This document shows, in pieces, positions 7,884 through 17,984 of a DNA stretch of 64,000 bases. Numbering within the stretch: the first letter of the stretch is position 1; every line of letters starts with the position of its first letter. Origin of the DNA: Acidiphilium sp. 37-60-79. Its GTDB lineage: Bacteria; Pseudomonadota; Alphaproteobacteria; Acetobacterales; Acetobacteraceae. The notes beneath the pieces were generated by a model. It made no database searches and was not told the DNA's origin. It saw nothing but the letters and a program-made list of their open reading frames with translations. The stretch covers positions 62,001 to 126,000 of the forward strand of contig NCBV01000012.1 in NCBI GenBank assembly GCA_002279355.1, given 5' to 3'. Both the position numbers and the translations under genes were made by a program.

Positions 7884-10246
7884 TGTCTGAAATCAAATCC
7901 GTCGCTGTCATTGGCGCGGGCGTTATGGGGGCGGCGATCGCCGCTCACGTCGCCAATGCCGGGATCAAGGTCAAGCTGCTCGACATCGTCAAGCCGGGCA
8001 GCGCAGATCGCAACGCCATTGCGAAAGGGGCGATCGAGCGGTTCAAGAAAGCCCAACCCAACCCGCTCATGTCATCGGCCGCCGCCCGGCTGATCACGCC
8101 CGGCAATACCGAGGATAATTTCGATAGTCTTGCCGAATGTGACTGGATTGTTGAAGCGGTGATCGAACGGCTGGATATCAAGCAAGCACTCTATGCGCGC
8201 CTTGCGCAGGTTCGTAAGCCAGGCTCGGTGCTGTCATCCAACACCTCCACCATTCCGCTCGCCGAGCTCACTGCTGGCATGGATGAGGGCCTCAAGCCCG
8301 ACTTCATGATCACCCATTTTTTCAACCCGCCGCGCTATATGCGCCTGTTAGAGCTGGTCACCAGCACAGCGAATGCACCCGACTCCGTGCGCAAACTGCA
8401 ACAATTCTGCGACGTGACCTTGGGTAAATCGGTCATTATTTGTAACGATACACCGGGCTTCATCGCGAACCGCATTGGCACCTATTGGATTCAATCGGCG
8501 ATGAGTTTGGCGCTGGATCTCGGCCTTGAGGTCGAAGAAGCCGACGCGATCATGGGCAAGCCGATGGGCTTTCCCTCCACCGGGGTGTTTGGCCTGATGG
8601 ATCTGGTCGGCATTGATCTCGGCCCGCACGTGAATGCCTCGCTCGCCCGGTTCTTGCCCCCCACCGATCCGTTTCACAGCATGAACCGCGATGTGTCGTT
8701 CATCGAAAAACTGATCGCGGAAGGTTATACCGGCAAAAAAGGCAAGGGCGGTTTTTACCGCAGTCAGGGCAGGGGGGCTGACCGGGTCAAGGAAACCCTA
8801 TCGCTCGCCGCCGCCGCTGCCGGTCGCCTCGAATGGCGTCCGAGCATTCGGCCGAAAATTGCCGAAGTGGCCGATGCCAAAAAAGATCTGAAAAAGCTGG
8901 TCGGTGCGAAATCCAAACCCGGCCAATATGCCTGGGGCGTGCTCGGTCGGGTCTTGGCCTATGCGGCGTCGTTGCTCGGCGAAATTGCGCCGGATGTCGC
9001 GAGTATCGATGAGGCGATGCGCCTTGGCTACACCTGGAAATACGGTCCGTTTGAATTGATCGATCAATTGGGCGCGTCCTATGTCGCGAGCAAGCTGGCC
9101 GAACTATCGATCCCAGTACCGCCCGTGCTCGCCAAAATCGGTGATGGTAAATTCTACAAAACCGAAGGGCGCAGCTTGCTGCAATTTGGTGTCGATGGCA
9201 CGTATCGCCCGGTGGTGCGCCCGGCGGGCGTGTTGTTGCTCGAGGATGTCAAACGCGGCGCAAAGCCAGTGCTGGGCAATAAATCGGCATCGGTCTGGGA
9301 TATTGGCGATGGCGTGCTCTGCGTCGAGTTTCATTCGATCATGAATGCGCTCGATGGCGATATTTTGTCGCTGCTCGAAAAAACGATTGCCCTCGTGCAG
9401 AAATCCTACAGGGCAATGGTGATTTATTCGGAGGATTTGCGCGCAGGCCCTGGCAAGGAAAATTTCTCGGTCGGTGCGAATTTGGGCTTTGCGATGTTCG
9501 CCGCCAATCTGCGCATGTGGGGCAAAATCGAGGGCACCATCAAGGAAGGCCAGCGCGTCTATCAATTGATGCGCACAGCACCCATCCCGATTGTCGCCGC
9601 CCCCGCCGGTCGCGCTTTGGGCGGTGGCTGCGAAATCCTGCTGCATTGCGCGGCGGTGCAAGCCTATGCGGAAACCTATATCGGTCTCGTTGAAGCGGGT
9701 GTCGGCCTGATCCCCGGCTGGGGTGGCTGCACCCAAATGCTCACGCGCTGGCAGGCCGATCCGAAAATGCCGCGCGGGCCGATGCCGGCGGTGGCCAAAG
9801 TGTTCGAAATGGTCTCGACGGCGAAAGTCAGTATGTCCGCCGCCGAAGCACAGGAGCTGAAATTCCTCCGCCCGGCCGATGGCATTACCATGAACCGCAC
9901 GCGTGTTCTCGCCGATGCCAAAGCGCGCGCGCTGGCCATGGTGCCCGGCTATGCGCCGCCGCCTGACCCGGCGCCGCTGCAACTGCCCGGCGCCACCGGG
10001 CGCACCGGCCTTGCCATGGCCGTCGATGAGTTCCGCAAAAAGGGCATCGCGACGCCCCACGATGTCACGGTCGCGACCCATCTCGCGCGCGTGCTGACCG
10101 GCGGCGATATCGATATTATCGATCCGGTACCGCAATCAGCGATCATGGATCTTGAGCGTGAAGCCTTCATGGCATTGTTTCGCACCAAGGAAACCCAGGC
10201 GCGCATCAAGCACATCATCGATACCGGCAAACCCTTGCGCAATTGA
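7883..10246 (+). CDS. fadB: 3-hydroxyacyl-CoA dehydrogenase / enoyl-CoA hydratase fusion
   Basis: Bifunctional beta-oxidation enzyme of 787 residues. The NAD-binding fold comes first (VAVIGAGVMGAAIAAHV), then the dehydrogenase C-terminal domains, then a crotonase domain (APAGRALGGGCEILLHCA, ETYIGLVEAGVGLIPGWGG). This order is the reverse of E. coli FadB and is usual in alphaproteobacteria. I start at ATG 7883, overlapping the fadA stop, because the Rossmann strand follows at once; a longer frame open from 7835 is an overlap artefact. Forms the fatty-acid oxidation complex with the thiolase. Confidence 0.93.
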   Translation: MSEIKSVAVIGAGVMGAAIAAHVANAGIKVKLLDIVKPGSADRNAIAKGAIERFKKAQPNPLMSSAAARLITPGNTEDNFDSLAECDWIVEAVIERLDIKQALYARLAQVRKPGSVLSSNTSTIPLAELTAGMDEGLKPDFMITHFFNPPRYMRLLELVTSTANAPDSVRKLQQFCDVTLGKSVIICNDTPGFIANRIGTYWIQSAMSLALDLGLEVEEADAIMGKPMGFPSTGVFGLMDLVGIDLGPHVNASLARFLPPTDPFHSMNRDVSFIEKLIAEGYTGKKGKGGFYRSQGRGADRVKETLSLAAAAAGRLEWRPSIRPKIAEVADAKKDLKKLVGAKSKPGQYAWGVLGRVLAYAASLLGEIAPDVASIDEAMRLGYTWKYGPFELIDQLGASYVASKLAELSIPVPPVLAKIGDGKFYKTEGRSLLQFGVDGTYRPVVRPAGVLLLEDVKRGAKPVLGNKSASVWDIGDGVLCVEFHSIMNALDGDILSLLEKTIALVQKSYRAMVIYSEDLRAGPGKENFSVGANLGFAMFAANLRMWGKIEGTIKEGQRVYQLMRTAPIPIVAAPAGRALGGGCEILLHCAAVQAYAETYIGLVEAGVGLIPGWGGCTQMLTRWQADPKMPRGPMPAVAKVFEMVSTAKVSMSAAEAQELKFLRPADGITMNRTRVLADAKARALAMVPGYAPPPDPAPLQLPGATGRTGLAMAVDEFRKKGIATPHDVTVATHLARVLTGGDIDIIDPVPQSAIMDLEREAFMALFRTKETQARIKHIIDTGKPLRN

Positions 10247-10294
10247 TATCAACACCTTTCTACTCGTTATCGGCCGTCAAAAGGAGCGTTATCC

Positions 10295-12082
10295 ATGCCC
10301 GTCTATCATGCCCCAATCCAAGATATGCGTTTTGTGCTGCATGAATTGTTTGACAGCAGCACGATCACCCAATTGCCCGGCAACGCGGATTTCACCCCGG
10401 AATTGATGGATTCCGTGCTGGAAGAGGCCGCGAAAATGGCCGAGAATGTCTTGTTCCCCCTCAACCAAGTGGGTGATCTTGAAGGCTGCGTCTACGAAAA
10501 TGGCGTGGTGCGCACCCCCACCGGCTTCAGGGATGCCTATAAGGCCTTCTGTGAGGGCGGCTGGGGCGCCATGGCCGCATCCCCTGAATGGGGTGGCCAA
10601 GGCATGCCGATCCCGGCGGCGATGATGGTCGAAGAAATGCTCTGCTCGGCCAATGTGGCTTTCGGCTTGTATCCGGGCCTCACCCATGGCGCCTATGTCG
10701 CTTTGTCCCATGCGGGCAGCGAAGAGCAGAAAAAAACCTACCTGCCCAATCTCGTCACCGGCAAATGGTCCGGCACCATGTGCCTCACTGAGCCGCATTG
10801 CGGCACCGATCTTGGCATGCTGCGCACCAAGGCCGAGCCGAACGCGGATGGGTCATACAGCATCACCGGCAATAAAATTTTCATCAGTGCTGGTGAGCAT
10901 GATTTGACCGAAAACATCATCCATCTGGTGCTCGCCCGCCTGCCCGATGCGCCGCGCGGGGTGAAGGGCATTTCGATGTTCGTGGTGCCGAAATTCCTGG
11001 TGCGCGAGGATGGCTCGATCGGCCCGCGCAACGGCCTGCAATGCACCGCGATCGAGCATAAAATGGGCATCAAAGCCTCGGCCACCTGCGCGATGAGCTT
11101 TGATGGTGCGAAAGGCTGGCTGGTCGGTGAGCCGAATAAAGGCCTCGCCGGGATGTTCAAAATGATGAATACTGAGCGGCTATCGGTCGGCATGCAGGGT
11201 CTCGGCATTGCCGAAACCGCTTATCAAAACGCCGTCACCTATGCGCGGGACCGCATCCAAGGCCGCTCGCTCACCGGCGCGAAAGCGCCGGACAGGCAGG
11301 CGGACCCGATCTTGGTGCATCCCGATGTGCGCCGCATGCTGCTCACCATGCGCGCCTACATCGAAGGCTGCCGCGGCCTCGCCGGCTGGGTCGCGCGCGA
11401 GCTCGAAATCCTGAACAAATCGACCGATGATGAGGCGAAACAAGCCGCCGATGATTTCTCCTCGCTGATGACCCCAGTGGTCAAAGCGATGTTCACCGAT
11501 ATGGGCTTTGAAATCGCCTCATTGGCGGTGCAAACCTATGGCGGCCACGGCTATATTCGTGATCACGGCATCGAACAATATGTCCGCGATGCGCGGATTT
11601 CGATGCTGTATGAAGGCACGAATGGCATCCAGGCGCTCGATCTGGTGGGCCGCAAATTACCGCAAGATGGCGGACGCCTCCTCACCCGCTTCCTCGATCC
11701 GGTGATGGAGTTCATCGACGCCCACGCCGATAACGCGGCGTTGGAACCCTTCCTGCCGCCGCTGCAGCAAGCCATCGAGCATATGCAGGAAGCCACCGGC
11801 TTCATCATGGAAAACGCCATGTCCAACCATGATGAAATCGGCGCCGCCTCGGTCGATTATCTGCGCCTGTTCGGCCTCACGGCACTCGCCTTCGTCTGGG
11901 CGCGCATGGTCGCCATCGCTGCCCCGAAAGCCGAGGAAGAGGGGCAGGGTCAATTCTATCGGGCCAAGGTGCAAACCGCGAAATTCTTCATGGAGCGCCT
12001 ATTGCCGCAAACCGGTGCCCTGCTCGCCGCCATTCGCTCCGGCTCCACTACCATGATGGAATTCGAAGACGCCGCGTTCTAA
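10295..12082 (+). CDS. Acyl-CoA dehydrogenase (long, C-terminally extended type)
   Basis: FAD enzyme for the first step of beta-oxidation. At 595 residues it is the longer class with an extra N-terminal segment (MPVYHAPIQDMRFVLHEL) and a C-terminal domain, related to DmdC/FadE5-type enzymes. Visible are MCLTEPHCGTDLGMLRTKA (substrate/FAD loop), the helical core around YGGHGYIRDHGIEQY, and the VRDARISMLYEGTNGIQALDLVGRK segment with the catalytic glutamate. AAGGAG precedes the start. Last gene of the operon, followed by the hairpin at 12101-12129. Confidence 0.92.
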   Translation: MPVYHAPIQDMRFVLHELFDSSTITQLPGNADFTPELMDSVLEEAAKMAENVLFPLNQVGDLEGCVYENGVVRTPTGFRDAYKAFCEGGWGAMAASPEWGGQGMPIPAAMMVEEMLCSANVAFGLYPGLTHGAYVALSHAGSEEQKKTYLPNLVTGKWSGTMCLTEPHCGTDLGMLRTKAEPNADGSYSITGNKIFISAGEHDLTENIIHLVLARLPDAPRGVKGISMFVVPKFLVREDGSIGPRNGLQCTAIEHKMGIKASATCAMSFDGAKGWLVGEPNKGLAGMFKMMNTERLSVGMQGLGIAETAYQNAVTYARDRIQGRSLTGAKAPDRQADPILVHPDVRRMLLTMRAYIEGCRGLAGWVARELEILNKSTDDEAKQAADDFSSLMTPVVKAMFTDMGFEIASLAVQTYGGHGYIRDHGIEQYVRDARISMLYEGTNGIQALDLVGRKLPQDGGRLLTRFLDPVMEFIDAHADNAALEPFLPPLQQAIEHMQEATGFIMENAMSNHDEIGAASVDYLRLFGLTALAFVWARMVAIAAPKAEEEGQGQFYRAKVQTAKFFMERLLPQTGALLAAIRSGSTTMMEFEDAAF

Positions 12083-12100
12083 ACCATCGCACCAACAAGC

Positions 12101-12129
12101 AGGGGCGTGACCCAACCGGTCACGCCCCT
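12101..12129 (+). terminator. Terminator of the fatty-acid oxidation operon
   Basis: Twelve-bp perfect stem (AGGGGCGTGACC with GGTCACGCCCCT), 5-nt loop and a run of T: a classic intrinsic terminator 18 nt after the acyl-CoA dehydrogenase stop. Confidence 0.93.
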
Positions 12130-12181
12130 TTTTTATTTCTGCTTGGACATGTTTGGCTCGGGATCGTCATGCCGCCCCCCC

Positions 12182-12664
12182 CTAAGCCTGCCGCATGCCC
12201 ACCAACGTGATGAACAAGGTCGCCACCAGCACCACCAGCACCACCAAACTCACCACCCAGCGGAGCACCAGATATTTCGCGGGCACCAAATCGCGCCCTT
12301 TTCCCACCGTCTCCGCCAGGATCGTTGCGAAAAATCCGGCAATCAGCACCGCCAGCGCCAAGCGCGGTGCGCCGAGCGGGCTGACGGCGAGCAGTGCTAC
12401 AAACCCCATCAGAGCAGGCAATACCCCGAACACCAAGCGCTGGTCATTGGTGCGGGCGTCGCGCACCATGCCACCCGGTTCTAGCGCAAATCCCCAATGC
12501 ACCGCGCCGAGAAAACTCAAAATCACCGCGCCATAATCAATCATGCTGATGGTCGCGACCGGCGCATCGAGCGGGCGGGTCGCCACAATCGCGAGGAGGG
12601 CGATGAATGGAATGGTCCCGGCCAGACCTAGCAACGTCGCCGTCATCATCGGGGTGCGTGTCAT
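12182..12664 (-). CDS. DUF3429 membrane protein
   Basis: Small inner-membrane protein of 160 residues with about five hydrophobic segments and the DUF3429 core around ISMIDYGAVILSFLGAVHWGFALE, plus VFGVLPALMGFVALL. No biochemical role is known for the family. ATG 12664 lies 7 nt after the nadC stop; an upstream start at 12694 would overlap nadC. Probably the last gene of the nad operon. Confidence 0.75.
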   Translation of the reverse strand: MTRTPMMTATLLGLAGTIPFIALLAIVATRPLDAPVATISMIDYGAVILSFLGAVHWGFALEPGGMVRDARTNDQRLVFGVLPALMGFVALLAVSPLGAPRLALAVLIAGFFATILAETVGKGRDLVPAKYLVLRWVVSLVVLVVLVATLFITLVGMRQA

Positions 12665-12671
12665 GTCAGCA

Positions 12672-13514
12672 TTATTCCACGAAATCGAGGCCAATATCCA
12701 GAGCCCGGCTGCTATGGGTCAGCCAGCCCGCCGAAATTAAATCCACCCCACTCTCGGCAATCGCCGGTGCGCTCGCGGGCGTAATCCGGCCGGACGCCTC
12801 TGCAATCGCCCGTCCGCCAATCATCGCCACCGCCTCGCGCAATAAGGCCGGGCTCATGTTATCCAGCAACACTGCGTCTGCCCCGGCTGCCAACGCTTGT
12901 TCCAACTGCGCGAGCGTATCCACCTCGCACTCAATTTTCACCAAATGCCCAATCGCCGCCCGCGCCCGCGCAATCGCAATATCCACGCCGCCGGCCATCG
13001 CAATGTGATTGTCCTTGATCAGCACCGCATCATCGAGGCCAAACCGATGATTCGCACCACCACCCGCCCGCACCGCGTATTTTTGCAAAAATCGCAAATT
13101 CGGCACGGTTTTGCGGGTGCAGCTCAACCGCGCCTTGGTATGCGCAATCGCCGCGACGATCCCCGCCGTCGCCGTTGCCACCCCGGAAAGCTGGGCGAGA
13201 AAATTCAGCGCGACCCGTTCGGCGGAGAGAATCGGCCGTGCCGCGCCCGCCACGCGCGCAATGACATCGCCGGGCGCCACATGCGCACCATCCTGCAAGA
13301 GCGGCGCGAACAGCAAGCCGGGGTCCAGCAGCGCAAAAGCGATGCGTGCGCAGGCAAGCCCGGCAATAACGCCTGGCTCGCGGGCCACGAAATTCACCAC
13401 CGCCTGCAACTCCGCCGGGATCACCGCCTCGGTGGTAATATCCCCGGCGCGGCCCAAATCCTCGACCAACGCGGCGCGAATAACCGGCTCAATCAGCAAA
13501 TCGGGCAGGCTCAT
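12672..13514 (-). CDS. nadC: Nicotinate-nucleotide pyrophosphorylase (carboxylating)
   Basis: Quinolinate phosphoribosyltransferase, third step of de novo NAD synthesis. 280 residues, the family's normal length. Diagnostic stretches are [36 protein letters not shown] (PRPP/quinolinate binding RKT), [10 protein letters not shown] and [14 protein letters not shown]. Overlaps nadB by 4 nt, so it is coupled to it. One of three consecutive genes converting aspartate to nicotinate mononucleotide. Confidence 0.96.
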   Translation of the reverse strand: MSLPDLLIEPVIRAALVEDLGRAGDITTEAVIPAELQAVVNFVAREPGVIAGLACARIAFALLDPGLLFAPLLQDGAHVAPGDVIARVAGAARPILSAERVALNFLAQLSGVATATAGIVAAIAHTKARLSCTRKTVPNLRFLQKYAVRAGGGANHRFGLDDAVLIKDNHIAMAGGVDIAIARARAAIGHLVKIECEVDTLAQLEQALAAGADAVLLDNMSPALLREAVAMIGGRAIAEASGRITPASAPAIAESGVDLISAGWLTHSSRALDIGLDFVE

Positions 13515-15022
13515 GCTGCAATCCTTTGACGGAGAATAGCATGGGCGCGCTGAAGCGCTGCGGCCATCGTCAGGTTGGATGAAACCGGTGCAGCCTTGCT
13601 GCGCGCCGGATAATCGCTGGTCGCATGACCCCCCCGGCTCTCCTGGCGATCATGCGCGGCCACCGCCATCATCAACGCCACCAACGCCGCAGGGTTGCGC
13701 GCCGCCAGGGGTGACAACGCGGCAATCGCCCGCCGCATGCCGGCCCGATTGCGCTGCACGAACAAATCCCGATCCATAATCTGCCGGATCAGATCAAGCG
13801 GTGCCGGGTCCGCCGCCAAACCGCTCACCAGCCCCATGCGATGATCAGTGCCGGTCGCATCCAAGGTGCGGAGCAAAAACCCGACATCCGCGCCGGTCAC
13901 GAACGCTTCGAGCAGCGAATTGCTCGCCAGCCGGTTCGCCCCGTGCAGCCCGGTGCTCGCCGCCTCGCCGGCGGCAAACAATCCCGGCACGCTGCTTTGC
14001 CCGGCCGCATCCACGGCAATCCCGCCCATATGATAATGCGCCACCGGCGTAATCGGCATTGGCGTTTGCGCCGGATCGATCCCGGCGCGCGCACAGGACG
14101 CTGCAATCGAGGGGAAGCGCGCATGAAACCGTGCCCCCAGCCCCCGCGCATCCAGAAAACACTGATGGCCCTGGGTTTGATGGGCATAAATCGCCCGCGC
14201 CACCACATCGCGCGGCAATAATTCATCAATAAAGCGCGCCCCGGTCTCATCCACCAGCACCGCCCCCTCGCCGCGCACCGCCTCGGAAATCAACGGCAAC
14301 GGTGAGGCCCCGGCATCCAACCCGGTCGGGTGAAATTGCATGAACTCTAAATCGCGCAGCGCCGCACCGGCCTCGGCGGCCAAGGCGAGGCCCGAACCGG
14401 TGGCCCCGCTCGGCGCGCTCGAGGCCCGATACAGCCCCGCCGCCCCACCGGTTGCCACCAACACCGCACCACTGCGCAAAAACTGCACACCCTCCGGCGT
14501 CGCAATCCAAACGCCAATCACCCGCCCCTCACGCGTCGCGATCTGCAAGGCCGACGCATGCTCGATCAGCGTCACGTGGGAGGCCGCGCGCACCGAAGCC
14601 GCCGCCGCCGCCGTCACCGCCGCACCGGTATGATCGCGCACATGCACGATCCGGCGGCGTGAATGTGCCGCCTCCAGCCCCAGCGCGATTGCGCCCGACC
14701 CATCCCGGTCAAACCCAACACCCAACGCCACCAGCCGCTCAATCACCGAGGGTCCAGCGCCAATAATGCGCGCAACCGCGACCGGGTCACACAGCCCATC
14801 ACCCGCCGCCATGGTATCCGCGCTATGCAACGCGACATCATCATCCGCGCCAATCGCCGCCGCAATGCCGCCTTGCGACCACAGGCTCGCCGCCCCATCG
14901 CTCAGCGTGCCAGCGGTGATCAACACCAATTTGCGCGGTGCCGCCGCGAGTGCTGCCGCCAGCCCGGCCAACCCGCCGCCAATGATCACCGGCCGATCAG
15001 CAAGCGCGTGAAAATCGCTCAT
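13511..15022 (-). CDS. nadB: L-aspartate oxidase
   Basis: FAD enzyme oxidising aspartate to iminoaspartate, first step of bacterial NAD synthesis. 503 residues with the dinucleotide motif [17 protein letters not shown] at the N-terminus, [13 protein letters not shown], the succinate-dehydrogenase-like QFHPTGLD segment and the [25 protein letters not shown] flavin-binding region. Overlaps nadA and nadC by 4 nt at each end. Confidence 0.95.
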   Translation of the reverse strand: MSDFHALADRPVIIGGGLAGLAAALAAAPRKLVLITAGTLSDGAASLWSQGGIAAAIGADDDVALHSADTMAAGDGLCDPVAVARIIGAGPSVIERLVALGVGFDRDGSGAIALGLEAAHSRRRIVHVRDHTGAAVTAAAAASVRAASHVTLIEHASALQIATREGRVIGVWIATPEGVQFLRSGAVLVATGGAAGLYRASSAPSGATGSGLALAAEAGAALRDLEFMQFHPTGLDAGASPLPLISEAVRGEGAVLVDETGARFIDELLPRDVVARAIYAHQTQGHQCFLDARGLGARFHARFPSIAASCARAGIDPAQTPMPITPVAHYHMGGIAVDAAGQSSVPGLFAAGEAASTGLHGANRLASNSLLEAFVTGADVGFLLRTLDATGTDHRMGLVSGLAADPAPLDLIRQIMDRDLFVQRNRAGMRRAIAALSPLAARNPAALVALMMAVAAHDRQESRGGHATSDYPARSKAAPVSSNLTMAAALQRAHAILRQRIAA

Positions 15023-15999
15023 ATCGCCAACATCCGCTCAACCGACACCCGCGCCCGGGCAGCCAAATCCGGCTCGATCTCGATCGCCCCCTGCATCGTC
15101 TCCAACGCATGGCGAATATTGCCCAAATTGATCCGCTTCATATGCGGGCATAAATTGCAGGGCTTCACGAAATCCACGGCACGAAACTGCGACGCCAAAT
15201 TATCGCTCATCGAACATTCGGTGATCAGCGCCACTCGGGCGGGCTGATGCTGTGCAATGAACTGCGCCATCCCTGCCGTCGAGCCGGCAAAATCCGCAGC
15301 CGCAATTACCTCTTCAGGACATTCCGGATGGGCGAGCACCGTCACATTGTCATATTGCGCCCGCACCTGCGCGATATCCGCACGGGTGAACCGCTCATGC
15401 ACCTCGCAAGCCCCATCCCACGGAATAATCTGCACCGCCGTCTCGCACGCCGTGTTCGCCGCCAAATATCGGTCCGGCAGCATCACCACCCGGTCGGTCC
15501 CCGCCGCCCGCGCGGCGAATTCCACCACCTGCTTGGCGTTGCCCGATGTGCAGCAATAATCCACCTCCGCCTTCACCGCCGCTGACGTATTCACATACGC
15601 AATGAGCGGCACGCCCGGATAGCGGGCCCGCAACCCGCGCACATCCGCTGGCGTAATGCTCTCGGCCAACGAACAGCCGGCCCGCGCATCGGGAATGAGC
15701 ACAATTTTGCTCGGGTTGAGCAGTTTGGCGGTCTCCGCCATGAAATGCACCCCGGCCATCACAATCACATCCGCCTGCGCCGTCACCGCCTCGCGCGCCA
15801 GGGCCAAACTATCGCCGGTAATATCAGCGACGCCGTGATAAATCTCAGGCGTCTGGTAATTATGGGCAAGAATAATCGCGTTGCGCTCCTGCTTGAGCCG
15901 CCGGATCGCGGAAATATCCTCCTGCAACAGGGCAAATTCCGCCGGCGGCATATGATGCGCAAGGGCTGCATAAGCTGGATCGGTAACGAGCATCGACAT
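15019..15999 (-). CDS. nadA: Quinolinate synthase, [4Fe-4S]
   Basis: Condenses iminoaspartate with dihydroxyacetone phosphate to quinolinate. 326 residues, with AIILAHNYQTPEI, GVHFMAETAKLLNP, YCCTSGNA and the C-terminal NLCPHMKRI supplying the cluster cysteines. I start at ATG 15999 (GGAG six nt upstream); longer starts at 16011 and TTG 16020 run into the operator. First gene of nadABC, with the palindromic operator pair immediately upstream. Confidence 0.95.
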   Translation of the reverse strand: MSMLVTDPAYAALAHHMPPAEFALLQEDISAIRRLKQERNAIILAHNYQTPEIYHGVADITGDSLALAREAVTAQADVIVMAGVHFMAETAKLLNPSKIVLIPDARAGCSLAESITPADVRGLRARYPGVPLIAYVNTSAAVKAEVDYCCTSGNAKQVVEFAARAAGTDRVVMLPDRYLAANTACETAVQIIPWDGACEVHERFTRADIAQVRAQYDNVTVLAHPECPEEVIAAADFAGSTAGMAQFIAQHQPARVALITECSMSDNLASQFRAVDFVKPCNLCPHMKRINLGNIRHALETMQGAIEIEPDLAARARVSVERMLAI

Positions 16000-16010
16000 G
16001 GATCGCTCCA

Positions 16011-16031
16011 TTATACTCAATTTGAGTATAA
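16011..16031. promoter_or_regulatory. Probable NadQ/NrtR-type operator 1, perfect palindrome
   Basis: A 21-bp perfect palindrome around a single central base: half-site TTATACTCAA on the left, mirrored by TTGAGTATAA on the right. It ends at the ribosome-binding region of nadA, where bound repressor would block nadABC. The adjacent gene encodes an NAD regulator. Confidence 0.75.
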
Positions 16032-16078
16032 ATAGGGTTCAAAAAAACGCGACGAATAGCCGCGTGTGATACCGTCAT

Positions 16079-16097
16079 TATACTAAGAATGAGTATA
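16079..16097. promoter_or_regulatory. Probable NadQ/NrtR-type operator 2, imperfect palindrome
   Basis: TATACTAAG then A then ATGAGTATA: the same TATACT...AGTATA arms as operator 1 with two mismatched positions, its centre 67 bp from that of operator 1. Both lie in the 104-bp gap between nadQ and nadA, so the nadABC promoter is probably between or overlapping them. Confidence 0.65.
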
Positions 16098-16103
16098 TTA
16101 AAG

Positions 16104-17021
16104 TCAAGTCCGCACGGTCGGTAATCGCGTATCGGTAATGTCGCGTTCAGCCCGGATCGCCTCGCGAAAGCGGAATAATTTGGCCGGTCGGCCAGGGCCC
16201 GAGGTGAATTTTCCAGTTTCTTCCAACAGGTTTTGACCCTCCATCACCCGTCGGAAGTTCGATTTATGCATGCGCTGCCCTGCCAAAGCCTCGACGCAGC
16301 GTTGCAGATCCAACAGCGAAAAACTCTCCGCCAGCAGCTCAAACACCACGGGCCGATATTTAATTTTCGCCCGCAACCGGCTGATCGCGGTGGCCAAGAT
16401 CCGCCGATGATCCGCCACCATCGGCGTGCCTGGCACCGGCTCGCCATGGGCAGCCCGGCCATCGCGCGCCGCCTCATGCACCAGCCCGGCCTCATATAAT
16501 AATTGGTAGCGCGCGAGCACCAACTCTTCGTTCCAGGCCACCCCATCCAACCCAAACGCACTCGCCACGCGCATTCTGCGCGTCACGTCACCGCCGTCCC
16601 AGCGCGCCAGCCCCTCGCGCATCCGCGCCTCCATCAGCGTCGGCTCGCGCTTGTTCTCGCCCCGCCGATCCTCCCAGGGAAAATACCGGTACCAATCTTG
16701 CCACGAAATCGCACCTTGCGGCGCTGCTTCGCGGGTCAGTCCCAAATAGGAAATCGAAATGCTGCGCCCCTCGGGCGGCGCTTTCGCACTGCGCGCTTGA
16801 TCGGCGAAGGTATAAAGCTGCTCAACATAGCCGAGCGGATGATGGGTCTGCTGCTCGACCCAGGCGCGCAACCCCGATTGCAAAGACCGATGGGTCGGCT
16901 CCAACGGCCCTTCGGGCAGGGCACTCCCATCCGCCAAGGTCAACACCCGTGGCACGCCCTGCGTGACCGCGACCAGCACCGCGATCAACTCCGCATGGAT
17001 GGTCTGCGCGCCCTCCGCCAT
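16104..17021 (-). CDS. nadQ: NAD biosynthesis transcriptional regulator (NadQ/NrtR-like)
   Basis: Nudix-like effector domain followed by a winged-helix DNA-binding domain. The N-terminal half (IHAELIAVLVAVTQGVPRVLTL, HHPLGYVEQLYTFAD) resembles NrtR regulators but lacks an intact Nudix box. The C-terminal half (VFELLAESFSLLDLQRCVEALAG, MHKSNFRRVMEGQNLLEETG, GRPAKLFRF) is the characteristic winged helix of this group. Location directly upstream of nadABC with a matching palindrome pair supports repression of NAD synthesis. ATG 17021 lies 10 nt after the upstream SDR stop. The symbol rests on context and motif recall, not a search. Confidence 0.75.
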   Translation of the reverse strand: MAEGAQTIHAELIAVLVAVTQGVPRVLTLADGSALPEGPLEPTHRSLQSGLRAWVEQQTHHPLGYVEQLYTFADQARSAKAPPEGRSISISYLGLTREAAPQGAISWQDWYRYFPWEDRRGENKREPTLMEARMREGLARWDGGDVTRRMRVASAFGLDGVAWNEELVLARYQLLYEAGLVHEAARDGRAAHGEPVPGTPMVADHRRILATAISRLRAKIKYRPVVFELLAESFSLLDLQRCVEALAGQRMHKSNFRRVMEGQNLLEETGKFTSGPGRPAKLFRFREAIRAERDITDTRLPTVRT

Positions 17022-17031
17022 GCTCAGCCGA

Positions 17032-17805
17032 TCATGGCTTGATCGTGCGAAAAGCGATCTTCGCGGCCAGCGCGCGCGGGGCAAACCGTGTGCCAAACGC
17101 CATCGCCGCATTCATTGTCCCCGCCACCACGCTCGATCGCCCGTTGGCCAACGCATCAAGCCCGATCCGCGCCACCTCGCTGGCCGTCATCGCCGATTTT
17201 TTGGTAAAATCCGAGCGCGTCTGGTCCGCCACGGCGAAAAACTCGGTCTCAGTCACGCCGGGGCACAACACCGAAACCCGCACCCCTTGCGGCGCCAACT
17301 CCACATCCAGCGCCTCACCCAGCGACAACACGTAGGATTTGCTCGCCGCATACGCAGCGTAAAGCGGCACGGGCTGAAACGCCGCCGTTGAGGCCACCAG
17401 CATAATTCGCCCATAGCCGCGCGCCGCCATTAGCGGCGCAAATAGCCGGGTTAAATCGGTCAGCGCGGTGATATTCACCGCTAACATGGCATCGACCCTG
17501 TCCCAATCCGCCGTGGCCAGTGCACCAAACACACCAAGGCCGGCATTATTGATCAGCACATCAACCGTCGCGAATCGTTGCACCAGATCGGCGCGGGCTT
17601 GCCCATCCGCCAAATCGGCGGGGGCGACCATCGCTGTCACGCCGAATAATCGGCACTCGGCGGCCAGCGCCTCCAGCCGGTCCGCCCGGCGAGCCACCAG
17701 CACCAGATTGGCGCCGCGCTGCGCCAAATCGCGGGCCATCGCCGCGCCAATGCCGCTCGACGCCCCGGTAATCAGCGCCGTCTTGGTGCGAAAATGATCG
17801 TCCAT
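17032..17805 (-). CDS. Short-chain dehydrogenase/reductase
   Basis: 257-residue classical SDR: cofactor motif TGASSGIG near the N-terminus, NNAG (INNAGLG), catalytic Ser in VASTAAF and YxxxK in YAAYAASK. An Arg-rich stretch after the second strand (VARRADR) favours NADP(H). Substrate unknown. AGGAGG stands right before the ATG. Followed closely by nadQ, so the two may be co-transcribed. Confidence 0.88.
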   Translation of the reverse strand: MDDHFRTKTALITGASSGIGAAMARDLAQRGANLVLVARRADRLEALAAECRLFGVTAMVAPADLADGQARADLVQRFATVDVLINNAGLGVFGALATADWDRVDAMLAVNITALTDLTRLFAPLMAARGYGRIMLVASTAAFQPVPLYAAYAASKSYVLSLGEALDVELAPQGVRVSVLCPGVTETEFFAVADQTRSDFTKKSAMTASEVARIGLDALANGRSSVVAGTMNAAMAFGTRFAPRALAAKIAFRTIKP

Positions 17806-17984
17806 ACATCCTCCTGGCCCGTGCCCCGAGCGTAACGCATGATGGCAGGATCATCGCTCCCGCGCAATTTCGTGCCGCACAACCGAGCTCTGGCGTTGCC
17901 AAGGGCACAGAAACGTGTTTAGCGTCCCAGCAATCAGGGGCGGCGCGCCATGCGGCTGCGACATAAGAACATTCGGAGGGTTGA

